Below are positions 1-10,213 of a DNA stretch of 64,000 nucleotides, one piece after another (positions within the stretch are counted from its first letter, which is position 1; each line of letters starts with the position of its first letter). This DNA comes from Eumeta japonica. Taxonomy: Eukaryota > Arthropoda > Insecta > Lepidoptera > Psychidae. Where the stretch lies: NCBI GenBank assembly GCA_005406025.1, contig BGZK01000135.1, positions 186,001 through 250,000 of the forward strand, in the 5' to 3' direction. The translations under genes and the position numbers were made by a program. A model generated the notes under the pieces. That model ran no database searches, was not told the origin of the DNA, and saw only the letters and a program-made list of their open reading frames with translations.

Positions 1-599
1 CAATATCGATCAATACACACACTATCGCTATTTTTATTGCAACATCGAATCAAACACATTCAGGTTTAGCTATGAGAGACACCACCAAAACAATACTACG
101 CTAAACGTTCAAAGTTCAATGTTAGTGGGCCGACTCGACAGCAAGTTAATGATATCTCACAACGGTGAATAATTTGAGCCGTATGTATAATACCTATTAG
201 TTCAACCATTCAATACACTATTTTCACTCCTAAATGTAGATGCTTTCCTTAAATTTGGCTTCCAATGCATGGGTACTCTTTCTGGCATACATAGAGAATA
301 CTGAAATGAAAACGTAAAACAGAAATAATTAGCATAAACACAAAATAAATATGTGAAACGTGAAAACGGCAAGCGTCGTCGAAAAGGCTGTCAAATCTTG
401 CTGATGACAATCGCTTGTGGGCAACGCGAACGAAGTATTGACAAAATAATGCTTTTCGTGTAAACCTTTAAGATGACCCTCGATTTGCATACAACAACAT
501 TTTTAGCTTATGTAGCAGTTTTGGTTACTTTATGACACTTTAATTTTGTGATGTGTCGCAACGATGAAATGCGCATGCTCGTTCTACGACATAATAATG
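1..599. other. 3' flank of alpha-catulin, nothing recognised
   Basis: AT-rich sequence with no supported exon or RNA gene. On the minus strand there is an AATAAA at 38-33, which could be a polyadenylation signal if the transcript extends this far; nothing else supports it. The stretch 701-1175 is similar and also holds nothing I recognise. Confidence 0.4.
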
Positions 600-700
600 A
601 AATAAGGCGTCAAAATGAAAAGACAGACCGCGGCCGCACCGGCCGTCGCCGAAGGTTTGTTTATCGCTTTCTCCAGTGGTATAAGACCCTGGTGGAAGCC
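600..700 (-). other. GC-rich patch, doubtful terminal exon
   Basis: A GC-rich block interrupts AT-rich 3' flank and is open on both strands. On the minus strand, CTTCCACCAG precedes GGTCTTATACCACTGG. In phase 0 this would give GLIPLEKAINKPSATAGAAA and a stop about 35 codons in. That fits a splice from the possible donor after CANK in exon J, but I see no homology to support it. It could equally be a regulatory element or 3' UTR. Confidence 0.2.
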
Positions 701-1175
701 GGCGTGGAGCGTTCGAACAAAAAAAAAACAAATTTACATTTAAACAAAAGTCTGCATCAAATAAGGTCAAGACTCATGGCTTCCACCAATTCAAACAGCT
801 AAAAAAATATCTAACAGCTAAAGTCTATTAAGAGTCGTTCTCATTTCAGCTCGTATCGTTTATAACGGCTACCTCGAAATACAAGATTTAAAATAAGTCT
901 CAAAAAGTAAAATGAGAACGAATCTTTCCGTATTGACGGCGGTCCATACCCGATTCCCATTATCTAACAGTAATATACGAACAAGTATTCATTAATGTAC
1001 TTAACGGGTGCAACACTCTGGTGCCTTTTAACCACTCCCACACTCGTCCCCCACGGCAAAGGTACCTAAGGAACATTGTGTTCCGATGCACTATAATATA
1101 TAGTTATATATCACTATATAGATATAACTAATAAAATCAATTGTGCGACGTGAATTTCATTAGTACGGTATGCAT

Positions 1176-1400
1176 TCACAGCGAGTCGCGTACCTTATTC
1201 GCGCAGTCGAAGCACGTGGTGACGACTTTGCTTATCACGTTCATGAGGTTTTTCGTCTCCTGTATGACGTTGTCGACCTTGTTGAAGGTCGCGGCCCGGC
1301 CCACCGTCGGCTCCTTCACCGTGAACTGCAGCTGCTGCACGTAAGTCGGCACCTTGTCTAAATGCTCCAACAGTTCCTTTTTAATCGTACCCGCGGGAAC
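1176..1400 (-). CDS. alpha-Catulin: alpha-catulin exon J (last recognised exon)
   Basis: Acceptor CAAACTTTCAG precedes GTTCCCGCG, phase 0. The reading frame gives VPAGTIKKELLEHLDKVPTY, VQQLQFTVKEPTVGRAATFN, VDNVIQETKNLMNVISKVVT, TCFDCANKVRDSL and a TGA at 1178-1176. It corresponds to the last helices of the vinculin-type C-terminal bundle. The 3' end is uncertain. A plausible donor (AATAAG before GTACGC, at 1194/1193) lies just after CANK. If used, VRDSL and the stop would be intronic and a further exon would lie below 1175. As written, the protein ends about where vertebrate catulin ends, give or take 20 residues. Confidence 0.88.
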   Translation of the reverse strand, partial: VPAGTIKKELLEHLDKVPTYVQQLQFTVKEPTVGRAATFNKVDNVIQETKNLMNVISKVVTTCFDCANKVRDSL

Positions 1401-1489
1401 CTGAAAGTTTGTAAGCAAATCAAATCAAAATCAAATCTATACTATCTTTATTTCGTAGGTAATAGAATTACATTTGAAATACGTCGCCA

Positions 1490-1930
1490 TTGCATTCTTT
1501 TTCTATTGACATCACTACCCATTCCAAATGCTGATTCACCTTGAGAAGAATGGGCAAGAAACTGAGGGGTTGCGTTTTTTTGTTCATAGATCCAGGATAG
1601 ATTAGTCAATAAAACTAAAGCAACATTGCAAATTACATGATACAACCTGATAGGTTTTATTCTTTATTAATATATTCAAATACGGTATAATGACCCTTGC
1701 CATAAACTTTTTTTTAATGAAAAATTTATAATCATGAAATGGTAAATTTTGAATTTTAACTGGGATCTTATTATAAAAACACACATTGTTTCTTAAGTGG
1801 TCTGTTAACTTTGCTGAGTCTGGTTTTATGAGCAGCAAAGTTATTCTTATTCTAGTGTCAATATTATGAATGTCGCTCATTCTTTGGAACGATTTTATAT
1901 TTCTTTTGACATGTACCAGGTTTTCGTATA
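1490..1930 (-). pseudogene. LINE 3' end fragment (reverse transcriptase C-terminus plus tail)
   Basis: Inside the exon I-J intron, a minus-strand frame at 1880-1602 reads LRNNVCFYNKIPVKIQNLP then HDYKFFIKKKF. This is the FYNKIP-IQNLP-FK motif found at the C-terminus of many insect non-LTR reverse transcriptases. The following tail (about 1570-1490) has the lepidopteran 'gaatcagcatttgg' and 'tttcttgcccattc' segments common 3' of this element. There is no endonuclease or catalytic core, so it is a 5'-truncated dead copy. The rest of the intron (1401-1489, 1931-2391) shows nothing recognisable. Confidence 0.65.
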
Positions 1931-2391
1931 CTATGTAATGTTACGGTACAGTTAAAATATTAATTTCTTTAAATTTTTCTGTGAGAGATGCTTTTGATTA
2001 CAAGTTATAAATTGCACGAATAACCCCGCTTCTGCAGCACAAAAATTGTGTTTATATCGGCTGCACGAACCCATAATATAGTTCCGTGGGTCATGCGACT
2101 ATGAAAGGAGCATACGTCAGTACGGTTTTAAGGATTATTTAATTATGCTAATTCTCACTGCGACGCATCACTAGACTGTAAGTTTTGCAAGCATAGTATT
2201 TATCGTGGAAAATCGAAAAAGATGTACTTGGTAAATCGGTTGAAATAATATAAAAATAGACGGCTAAGTTTAAATTTTATCTCGATACTGCAAACTGAAA
2301 AAAAATCTTTGAAAGACGTCACTTACAGTCGTGGTCGTCTATAGTTTCAGTAGCAGCTGCTTTAGCGTCAAACCTCTGATAAACAGCGAAC

Positions 2392-2545
2392 CTGATATGA
2401 AAATTGGCGGACAATCTTGTAGAGCCTATTCGCCTCCTCGGCGAAGTACTCCGCTTGCGTGAAGAGGTCCTGCGTGGTGTTGAGGCGGCCCTCGCCCTTT
2501 GTAAACTGGTACATTGCGAAGGCCATGGAAGACATATTTTTTGCC
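2392..2545 (-). CDS. alpha-Catulin: alpha-catulin exon I
   Basis: Acceptor TCTCGTTTCAG precedes GGCAAAAAA, and donor GTTCGC follows TATCAG. The exon is 154 nt: one base finishing the Arg codon from exon H, then 51 codons. It encodes AKNMSSMAFAMYQFTKGEG, then TTQDLFTQAEYFAEEANRLY and KIVRQFSYQ. This is the most conserved C-terminal block of the family. The MSSMAYSLYLFTRGEGPLKT part of vertebrate catulin is unmistakable, and alpha-catenin has MMEMTDFTRGKGPLK at the same place. Confidence 0.96.
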
Positions 2546-4056
2546 CTGAAACGAGAGCATCAGCCGATATAAATTTTAATGAATTCGGTTAAGCTTTATC
2601 GATTTTTCTTATTAAGAAAGAAATATATATATACGTGAAAATATCACATTTTTATCTATTTAATTTTTTATTTATTTTCGTACAAACGATAGGCATAAAA
2701 TTGTAGCTTTTAGAAATGTTCTTTAAATAGTTAAGGTTTTACGAATATTACAATATTTTGGGAAACAGTACATGTTGTTCTCATGAATATTTTCTTAAAC
2801 TATACCTACAACTACATTGATTAGTATTCAATACAGATTTAAATAATTGCAAACACTTAATGTTTCGAAAACTTTCAGTCATTTTTAACACCACGTACAT
2901 TTTCAGGGGTTAATGTGTAAACTTTCAACAGTGCAAGCAGATAATGGATAACCCTAATAAAGATCTGTTGATTTTTTATAAACTATGTACAGTAAGTCTA
3001 CAGGCAATTGCTTAGATCCGAAAATATTAAGGCCGACATACGTAACTTTTCGCGCGATCGTCAGAAGTGCTCTGACCTCGAAGCACACGGTTTGTTTCCT
3101 TTTAATTAATAACATATTTACTTATCTACGTTTTTTTTCTCTTTTTAAGGAAAGATTTAAATTAATGAGCCTTTTCATAAGACACATAAATTTAATTCTG
3201 GGGATATTTAACAATTTCAAGTTTTGAAATAACAATCGGACTTAAAAAAATCCTGATATATTATATGTTACGAAGCGTTTAATGTTAATTTTGATTTAGT
3301 GCTTACGTTCAGTGATTTCTATTATTATGGAGATTTTGAGTATGAAACTTATGTGTTTTTGACTTGTTATAATTTTCAATATTTTTTAGAATTTCGGGAT
3401 CAGTATTTACATATATCATTTTAGAATATTATGTTTTTGAATGTTATTCTTAGATACAATATTAAATTACATAATTATTCAGTTTATTACTTCATGTTAT
3501 TGTGAATCTTCCTTACTGCAGTGATTTTTGGAAAAAAATCATTTCAAGGATTACTATAACCTATCGTTTCGAAATTCTCTTTTTCGATCGCGTAACTTTC
3601 TCGATTTCGATATTCATCTAAATCTGCGCAAACAACCAAATATCGTTAAATAGTATATTTCTCAATCATCTTCATGGAGGTATTCCAATACCGAGGAATA
3701 TTTATGAATATCGTTCCTTTTGTAAACGAAGCAAATCATAAGCATGGCCGACAAAATAAAATTATATTAACAACTTTTAAATATTCTGCTTAAAAGGAGC
3801 TTTGCAGAAAAAAACATACAAATAGATGAGTTAATTGGTAGGTGGGATAAGTTTTCTAAATTCTATCAATTTTCTAAATTAAAAAAAAAATGGATAAGTT
3901 ATTAACGAATTAGTAGACTCGACATAAGCTTATATGTTACAAAATGGTGTGCTCTAAAAGATAATTAAAACCGATTAATATCTCAGTTTGTACGAAGTGG
4001 GCTATGAACATAGGACGTGGTTATCCCCGGCTTATACGTCCGGGGCGAGTGCGCAC
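2546..4056. other. Intron between exons H and I, nothing recognised
   Basis: AT-rich with short poly-A and poly-T runs and no conserved coding signature, tandem repeat or clear transposon end. Confidence 0.5.
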
Positions 4057-4217
4057 CTCTTCACGATGTCGTTGTTCTCGTCGACCTGCCACTTCTCCGT
4101 CTCGGCGTCCATCTCCGACGACATCATTTTCATCTCCAGGCCCGACTTGGCGATCTTGGCCTGTTCGTCAGAGTCCAAACGCACCGCTTTCAGGGGCTTA
4201 CTCGTCGTGCCGTGCTT
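4057..4217 (-). CDS. alpha-Catulin: alpha-catulin exon H
   Basis: Acceptor CTAATTACAG precedes AAGCACGGC, and donor GTGCGC follows GTGAAGAG. The exon is 161 nt, 53 codons plus two bases. The product begins KHGTTSKPLKAVRL, then DSDEQAKIAKSGLEMKMMSS, EMDAETEKWQVDENNDIVK. The DSEEQAKIAKLGLKL and EKWEDQENEIV segments of vertebrate catulin align directly. The block is also where vinculin and alpha-catenin have their comparable WDDSGNDI segment, entering the C-terminal helical bundle. The split codon AG|G (Arg) joins exon I. Confidence 0.95.
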
Positions 4218-5085
4218 CTGTAATTAGTGAATACAGATTTGATCACAGTATGGATTTTTTTAGATGGATTTAACTGGAAATGAGAACATCAAATGATTCT
4301 GAGTAACACTTCGAATGGAGGTATTTCACGTTATTCACTACACGATTATAAATTGTTTTGTTGACGAACATAATTCTTTCGAAGTTTTGCATTTGAAAAC
4401 TTGACACCGTCGCTTCTAAATTTAGTGTGTCTTTCTAAACATTTTTAGCATAATTTAGAACAATTCTTTACCTGTATTTTATTTACTTAAAATATTATTT
4501 ACTTCGAAATATTTGCATAAACTGAACAAGGTCGAGTGATATTGTATGTCTTAAAATTGATGTAAGGAATATGACACATACAGGAGATATGATATAATAG
4601 ATGCGTATAATCATTAATAAATGTTCAATGTTCATTAATACAATATTACCGTAATCAAAAACAACACTCGTGGTCTGCATCGAAACAAAGGGCGCTTAAT
4701 ACGACCTTTATTGTAATAGTGTCCTTGGTTTCGTTCTCACTTCGTTCTTAAGTCTGTCATTTCGGTTCAAAATTTGTAATCCCTTTTTCACTTGCTGGCA
4801 TTCGATTATGCTGTTTGGAATTTTTATGCGATTTTTATTATTTGTTTAAATTTAAATTTTAATAATTATACTCTGTTTGACGTTAATGTTATCACAGTAT
4901 GCAATATGCGAAATACACTATTTTTATCGCTCATATCGACATAGGGACCGATGGATATCAGTAAAAGCGTTCCGTTAAGATTCCTTCGGATGTGGAACTT
5001 TAAGCGGCCCAAAGTCATTTAAAGATGAAGGTGGAACGTTTTTACTAAAGGTCTTCTAAATTGAAGTAAGATAATGAAATATTAC
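4218..5085. other. Intron between exons G and H, nothing recognised
   Basis: AT-rich with no supported feature. A short reading frame near 4495-4680 on the minus strand has no family signature. Confidence 0.5.
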
Positions 5086-5433
5086 CCCTGGTCGTGGTAA
5101 GCTGCTATACTGATGTTTGTCGGCTCGGTCGTGCTCGTGTTCGCGGTCGCGGTCGCGGTCGGGATCACGGTCACGCTCGCGCTCGCGATCGGGCCGGTCG
5201 TCGGTGAGGTGGAGCAGGTCCCGCGCCAGCCGCGCCGCGTCCGCCAGTAGCCAGGCCCACATGTCCACGAACACGTCGAGGTTCTCGCGCGCCGCCGCGC
5301 TTCCCGGGTGCGCGGCCAGCGCGCGCGCCGCCGTCACCACTTGCGGCCCGTAGATCCGGAGATTGATCTCCGCGAACTTGGCGCTCACCTGCAGCGTCTC
5401 CGACGTCGCTATGTGCCTAAGCAATTTGCATAC
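5086..5433 (-). CDS. alpha-Catulin: alpha-catulin exon G with Asp/Arg/Glu insertion
   Basis: Acceptor CGACTCGCAG precedes GTATGCAAA, and donor GTAATA follows CCAGGG. The exon is 348 nt, 116 codons, phase 0 at both ends. It begins VCKLLRHIATSETLQVSAKF, continues INLRIYGPQVVTAARALAAH, HPGSAAARENLDVFVDMWAW and LARDLLHLTDD, and ends HQYSSLPRPG. All are recognisable counterparts of vertebrate CRLLRHI, TLHPSSKIAKENLDVF and YGYLSLPKP. Between LTDD and HQYSSLP lies a run of about 28 residues made almost wholly of D, R, E and H (plus P, A, K), against about six residues in the vertebrate protein. It comes from a GC-rich hexamer-like repeat at roughly 5115-5205. Confidence 0.95.
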
Positions 5434-5558
5434 CTGCGAGTCGCAGGACTGTTACTCCACGTGTCCATAATATGCGCCATCTTTTTTTTTTTATTGTATA
5501 TTATTTCCGAAACGCATAGATACTTATTTCGAGTGTAGTTTTAATGTAATGTACTGAC

Positions 5559-5641
5559 CTCTATTATGTGATCTAGTTGCTCGTGCAGCCGGCAGGCTAT
5601 ACTGTGCAGTCTCTCTGATTCTCTCTCACCACAGGAATTTG
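5559..5641 (-). CDS. alpha-Catulin: alpha-catulin exon F (short)
   Basis: Acceptor TTATTCAG precedes CAAATTCC, and donor GTCAGT follows ATAGAG. The exon is 83 nt. Its first two bases complete the codon opened in exon E (G|CA, Ala), followed by 27 codons. It encodes NSCGERESER then LHSIACRLHEQLDHIIE, equivalent to the vertebrate LAEYACKLSEQKEQLVE helix. Only a 125-bp intron separates it from exon G. It is much less GC-rich than exons A, C, D and E and is easy to miss in automated annotation because of its length. Confidence 0.88.
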
Positions 5642-6431
5642 CTGAATAAGAAAGCAATGCTACATTATCTTTAGGTACTATAAAAATATACCAGTGTGTC
5701 AGAAAGCCGCCGGAGAGAAGCTACATTTAAAGAAAAAATAAACGTCCCTGTTTGAACAATGCAACAAATTAAAGGCAGAGATGCAATCGAACTTATTCTA
5801 ACGTTAGAAAGGCACCGAGTGAGCCGTGTACAAGGAGCCGCATCATTATGAAGTATACTCAAAACAATTATAAAGCTATGCTGAGTTCGGTATGTCCTGT
5901 GAATAAAAAAGCGGTCGTGTTAGACCATATAAAGGATGTGATGGTGATATCTGTGCTTAGTAAGAAAAGTTTGGAGCAGGCTCAACATGTGTTAGCCGGT
6001 TCGTATGATTAGTGAATGACAATTAATTTACTTTTTCGATAGATTTTTTTATTTTCTTCTTCGACGTTAATAAGGTAATTGTATCAATATAGTGTAATTG
6101 TCATTGTGGATATTTGATACAATGTTATTTATGAGGAATCGATAAAAGCTATTAACATTATTGTCTATTAATATTATTACGGATTGCGTCAGTTTGATGT
6201 ACGGCTCGCTCAGCCGCGTCACTCAGAATGAACACACATTTACTTAATTAAATATTTTCATTACTTAAATTACATTTTATAACTACGTGCGACTGATATA
6301 TTAAAACGTCTATCTCGTAAGTCTCTAACAATGAAATAGTTTCATAGTACATTCCTGTTATGTTTAGTTTTATTTCTGAGCATACATTTAAAGAAATTTA
6401 GGTCCAAAATTAGGAGGTTAGACGAACTGAC
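5642..6431. other. Intron between exons E and F, nothing recognised
   Basis: AT-rich intron with donor GTCAGT and acceptor TTATTCAG. No repeat or coding signature seen. Confidence 0.5.
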
Positions 6432-6606
6432 CGATGTGCGCGAGCTCGGAGGCGAGGCGGCGCGCGTCGTCCGCGAGCGGCGCCAGGTCGCGCGCCTGGT
6501 CACGCGCCGCCGCCACCAGCGCGCGCTCCAGCTCGGCCACGGCGCTGGTGGCGCCCGCGCTGGCGCTCTCCAGCGGTGCGCACCCCACGCTCCCCCCGCT
6601 TTCCTC
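6432..6606 (-). CDS. alpha-Catulin: alpha-catulin exon E
   Basis: Acceptor GTGTAG precedes GAGGAAAGC, and donor GTCAGT follows CACATCG. The exon is 175 nt, 58 codons plus one base, so it enters in phase 0 and leaves in phase 1. The product begins EESGGSVGCAPLESASAGA, a disordered linker, then AVAELERALVAAARDQARDL and APLADDARRLASELAHI. It occupies the position of the vertebrate LELSILKISHSLNELKKEL / LAADLLKYHADH helices. Sequence similarity is modest here, but the helical heptad pattern, phase and position between exons D and F make the assignment firm. A second AG three bases in (after GAG) could give a one-residue shorter form. Confidence 0.85.
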
Positions 6607-7129
6607 CTACACATATATCCATAGAGGTTACAATTCTCGCCGAATCTCATTTCCGTTGTGAAGTTAGCGCTATTGTGTCGCAATAATGGAAACGTAGATT
6701 GTTGTGGAAGCCTCGTTTGCTTATATATGACCCAATTTGCGCAGCAATTGGAATACGGCTAATTTCACATCGACAAGTTACTTGACGCTCACTTAGATAC
6801 GCTGTTGGCTCCAATTTGAGGTTTCGATCTACTTTAATTTAGCCATTCGTGTATTCACCTGTACGGTGTCTCGTAACATGTGTTACATCTACAGAGCTTT
6901 TAGGTATATGATACTTCTTTTAAAGTATATGTTACAATTTATTTGAAAACGGAACTCACTGTAAATTAACTTATTTATGTCATTAACAGTTGTTTCATCT
7001 TCATCTATATAAATAAAAATGAATCGCTAAATGTGATGCAAAGAGCAAAATGTTTAGGCACGTATACACTGAGAAAAAATTCCAGCAAAGCCAGTCAGTA
7101 ATATTATTTATTATAATAAAGCTATATAA

Positions 7130-7850
7130 AAAAAATTGGGTGCGTAGTGCGTGTACTTATGTACGCGCGTGAGAAGTTATACTTCTTTGGTTTCATAAAA
7201 ACGAGCCCAAACTCGATAGGGTTGCGTCGTTTAATTACGAAGTTCCTATGGCCACCTTCCAGCTCCATCATCAGATCCTAGTTACCATATAATATCAAAG
7301 TATTCGTCGAGACGAATCAAACGAGCCCAAACTCGATGGGGTTGCGTCGTTTAATTACGGAATTCCTATGGCCACCTTCCAGCTCCATCATCAGATCCTA
7401 GTTACCATATAATATCAAAGTATTCGTCGAAACGAATCAAACGAGCCCAAACTCGATGGGGTTGCGTCGTTTAATTACGGAATTCCTATGGCCACCTTCC
7501 AGCTCCACCATCAGATCCTAGTTACCATATAATATCAAAGTATTCGTCGAGACGAATCAAACGAGCCCAAACTCGATGGGGTTGCGTCGTTTAATTACGG
7601 AATTCCTATGGCCACCTTCTAGCTCCATCATCAGACCCTGGTTACCATATAATATCAAAGTACTCGTCAAGACGAACAAACGAGCGCAAACTGGATCATT
7701 CATTCGCATGTCGAATTCGAATTCGAAGCGGGCAGCTTCAACCTGTTAATTTTTTGTCACACTGTTACACAATTTTGTGTTACACAATCCTAAAATTTCA
7801 CTCTCATTATTTTTTCATAACGCGCCTAAAGAAGTATTCAAAAATTAGTT
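7130..7850. mobile_element. Inverted-repeat-bounded non-autonomous element, copy 1
   Basis: The left side carries 'cgcgcgtgagaagttatacttctttgg' split around 7160-7190. The right side carries its partner 'gcgcctaaagaagtattc' at about 7822-7838 with 'attattttttcataacgcg' just before it. The same modules occur, in matching arrangement, around 14320-15425. The interior is dominated by the 120-bp tandem array. No transposase frame is present. Exact ends are uncertain. Confidence 0.5.
7201..7697. repeat. 120-bp tandem array, four copies plus a partial fifth
   Basis: Copies start at 7201, 7321, 7441 and 7561, exactly 120 bp apart. The fourth is slightly shortened and a partial fifth (CGAGCGCAAACTGGATC) ends at 7697. 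Copies differ at only a few positions (GATAGGG/GATGGGG, ACGAAGTT/ACGGAATT, CCATC/CCACC). Within the unit, 'tggccaccttccagctcc' followed by 'atcatcagatcc' is a motif I associate with lepidopteran transposon-borne minisatellites. There are no non-repetitive spacers, so it is not CRISPR-like. A frame in the unit has stop codons, so it is not coding. Confidence 0.93.
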
Positions 7851-8029
7851 GTCTGTAAAGTTGATTTACGAGCGATAATTTTACGTGATAATGTCATAAG
7901 AAAACATTGATGTGAAATTGCATACTTTTATGAATTGAATTGAATTATTATCACTTGCCACAGTTGTTGTAATAAACAATGGAAACGACATTAACTTTTC
8001 ACTTCACTTTATAAATAGTTAACAAAATA

Positions 8030-8165
8030 GTTCACGTGTAGGTTGTGTGCGGTCGCTGTCTCTCTTTCACTCGGACGCGTCGGCCGGTGGAGTGGAAGAG
8101 AGATCGCTCGTTCCGCGCTCTCGCTCGCACGCTCGGCTCAGGCGGAACGCGACAATGAGTCATGC
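8030..8165. promoter_or_regulatory. GC-rich, CT/GA-rich island with E-box and AP-1-like sites
   Basis: In the exon D-E intron a GC-rich block has TTCACGTGTAGG (E-box CACGTG at about 8033), alternating CTCTCTTTCACTC and GAAGAGAGATCGCTC stretches (GAGA-like), TCTCGCTCGCACGCTCGG, and AATGAGTCATGC (AP-1-like TGAGTCA). It may be an internal promoter, an enhancer or a transposon-borne promoter. No open frame of note begins downstream. The rest of 6607-9955 outside this and the 7130-7850 element is AT-rich with nothing recognised. Confidence 0.3.
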
Positions 8166-9955
8166 TTTTTCGTGCGTACAGCCGGTGTATATCGATTTAT
8201 AAGACGTTATCACGTCAAAAATTGTGTTAACAAAATGACAATAAAAGCTTTGTCAACATTTTATCGTTACTATAGCGATGTACTTTGCTTATGCACCCGA
8301 GCTAGTTTTCTGCCTGCAACAAACCTTTTATTGTCGAATGCTTTATTGTCTTAGGAGACACGGGAAATAACTTCTGTGACAATGTTTAAATGATTTGATG
8401 AAGCGACGACGTCACTTTATCAGCATATCATTGTATATGTTCCTATAACATTGTTATGTCAAACTAAATGAAAATTGACCACGCGACAAAGTAATTTATT
8501 GAAAATGTCAATGCAGTATAGTGTGAGGGTGGCAGGGTTGGCGCAGGCGCGACCATGCTCTCATTAGTCCGTGGACATTTATTCTGCTCTAACGCGTTCC
8601 TTTTTAATTTTTATTCAAAGTGTTTAATTATTAAATAAGGATGTTACTGGTTTTGTCGAAGCAACGACTATAGGTGTATTGTGCCGTTTTTAAAGTTCTA
8701 GTGTTTAAAAGATATGCTATGTTATATTTTTCAAATTTTGTGTTTGTTTTTTATATCGAGAAAAAATAATATAAACACACATTGACAAGGTGTTCTTACT
8801 TAAAATAAAAAATAAATCTTGGCTGTACACGTTTTTTCAGGTGAACTTAACACTTCTTTTATCAAATGCAGCGTCACTAGAAACATAGCTACCACCATTA
8901 TCCTTTTGTCTGCACATTTCTCGTTGATGAGATAAATATAATATATTTATTTTGCCTAAGGGCATCTAGTGAATGAATTCCCAAAAATAAATTATTATGT
9001 AACTCGGTCAATACTTCGAGCTTGTGAAAATACACCACTTAAAATGCAATTTGTATATAGTTTACTAGAATAATGTGTACATATTCATGTATCAATATCA
9101 TAGACATCTGTCGGTGTAAGTGTTTTAATTTCTGAATTCGAGCATTTATATTTTTTCCTTCTATCATTATACATTCTCGGGGGATGCATTAATCTCATGT
9201 TAATTTTTTTATCTCAAATATTCCAATTTTATTGAATATTTTTAATTTTTTAATGTCTCAAAATTTTTTGTACATCATAAAATAAACAATTTCTTTCATT
9301 TTAATACGATGTCTATTTAATATTCATTATTAGTCATTAATATTATGTATTATTAGTAATTAATTATTGAATACTTAAACATTAAAAAATTCACAAGATT
9401 TGCTACGAATTGTTGATTATTTGTCAATTTCAGGCAAGCTATTAATTTTTTCATATACCAGTTATAATTGTAAACATATACATGAGTGAAATTCTAAATA
9501 ATTAATGCATTTTCTTTACTTTAACTACAAGATAAGGCCATATTATTTACCAGGCCATTATATACCAGGCAAAAATTTGAAATAGCCTTTTTACTCTTAA
9601 GTTATATATATCTTATCTCTATCTTTTCTTTTAAGTGAAAGTTCAATAAAAGTATAAAAAATACCTATAATCTTTTTTTAAATTTAATTTTAGCCCAGTG
9701 ATTCACTTTCTTAATTCACAAAGTAACGTTATGTACCTGCGTTCCTAGAAAAGTTATATTGTCGATCTTAACCCTTATATTTTCTTGATAGTATACTATA
9801 AGGTATTTATAATAAGGTTTGTATCGCTCACAGTGAAGGTACTTCTCCCACAATCTTCTTAAAGTAATAGTTCTTGTCCAATAAATATCGCTATTGAATA
9901 ATTTGATACAAAAAGTAACCTTGTCAATTAGTCAGCTCGGTCCGAGCTAGCTCAC

Positions 9956-10213
9956 CGCGGAAACGGCGACGGCCACCAGCCTCTCGAGCTCGTAGGCGAT
10001 ACGCTCGGCCAGCAGCAGGATGCGTTGGCGGTGCTCGTGCGACGTGTAGGCCGAGTCTGTGAAGTCGTGCGTGCGCTCCACTAGCGCGCGCAGGGTGCTG
10101 GCCATCGCGCGTCGCCGGGCTGCGTCGGCGCCGCCACGCGCACGCGCCGCCCGCACCTGCGCGCCGAGTCCTCGCAATGCGCCCAGCGCCGTACCCGCCT
10201 CCCACTGAGCCGC
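9956..10213 (-). CDS. alpha-Catulin: alpha-catulin exon D
   Basis: Donor GTGAGC follows TCCGCG at 9956, phase 0. Two in-frame acceptors compete: GTGCTAG before GCGGCTCAG (exon from 10213, 86 codons) and GGCTCAG before TGGGAGGCG (exon from 10204, 83 codons). Neither has a strong pyrimidine tract. The product runs WEAGTALGALRGLGAQVRAA, an Ala/Arg-rich linker, MASTLRALVERTH, DFTDSAYTSHEHRQRILLL, AERIAYELERLVAVAVSA. The DFTDSAYTSHEHR block is almost invariant in catulins and is the best single identifier of the gene. The 9-nt acceptor choice would give tandem-acceptor isoforms differing by AAQ. Confidence 0.93.

Noticed and set aside
1176..1400. Exon J as vinculin or alpha-catenin rather than catulin
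   Set aside because: The upstream exons carry catulin-specific blocks (DFTDSAYTSHEHR, ACLRHPGC) and are phase-linked to it.
5117..5353. Plus-strand frame rich in Ser/Arg
   Set aside because: It is the reverse strand of catulin exon G; the S/R run is the complement of the D/R/E codons.
6342..6683. Minus frame of 113 codons over exon E
   Set aside because: Wrong frame; the catulin frame with matching splice phases is a different one.
7201..7697. Evenly spaced direct repeats considered as CRISPR
   Set aside because: Units are contiguous with no unique spacers, and the context is eukaryotic.
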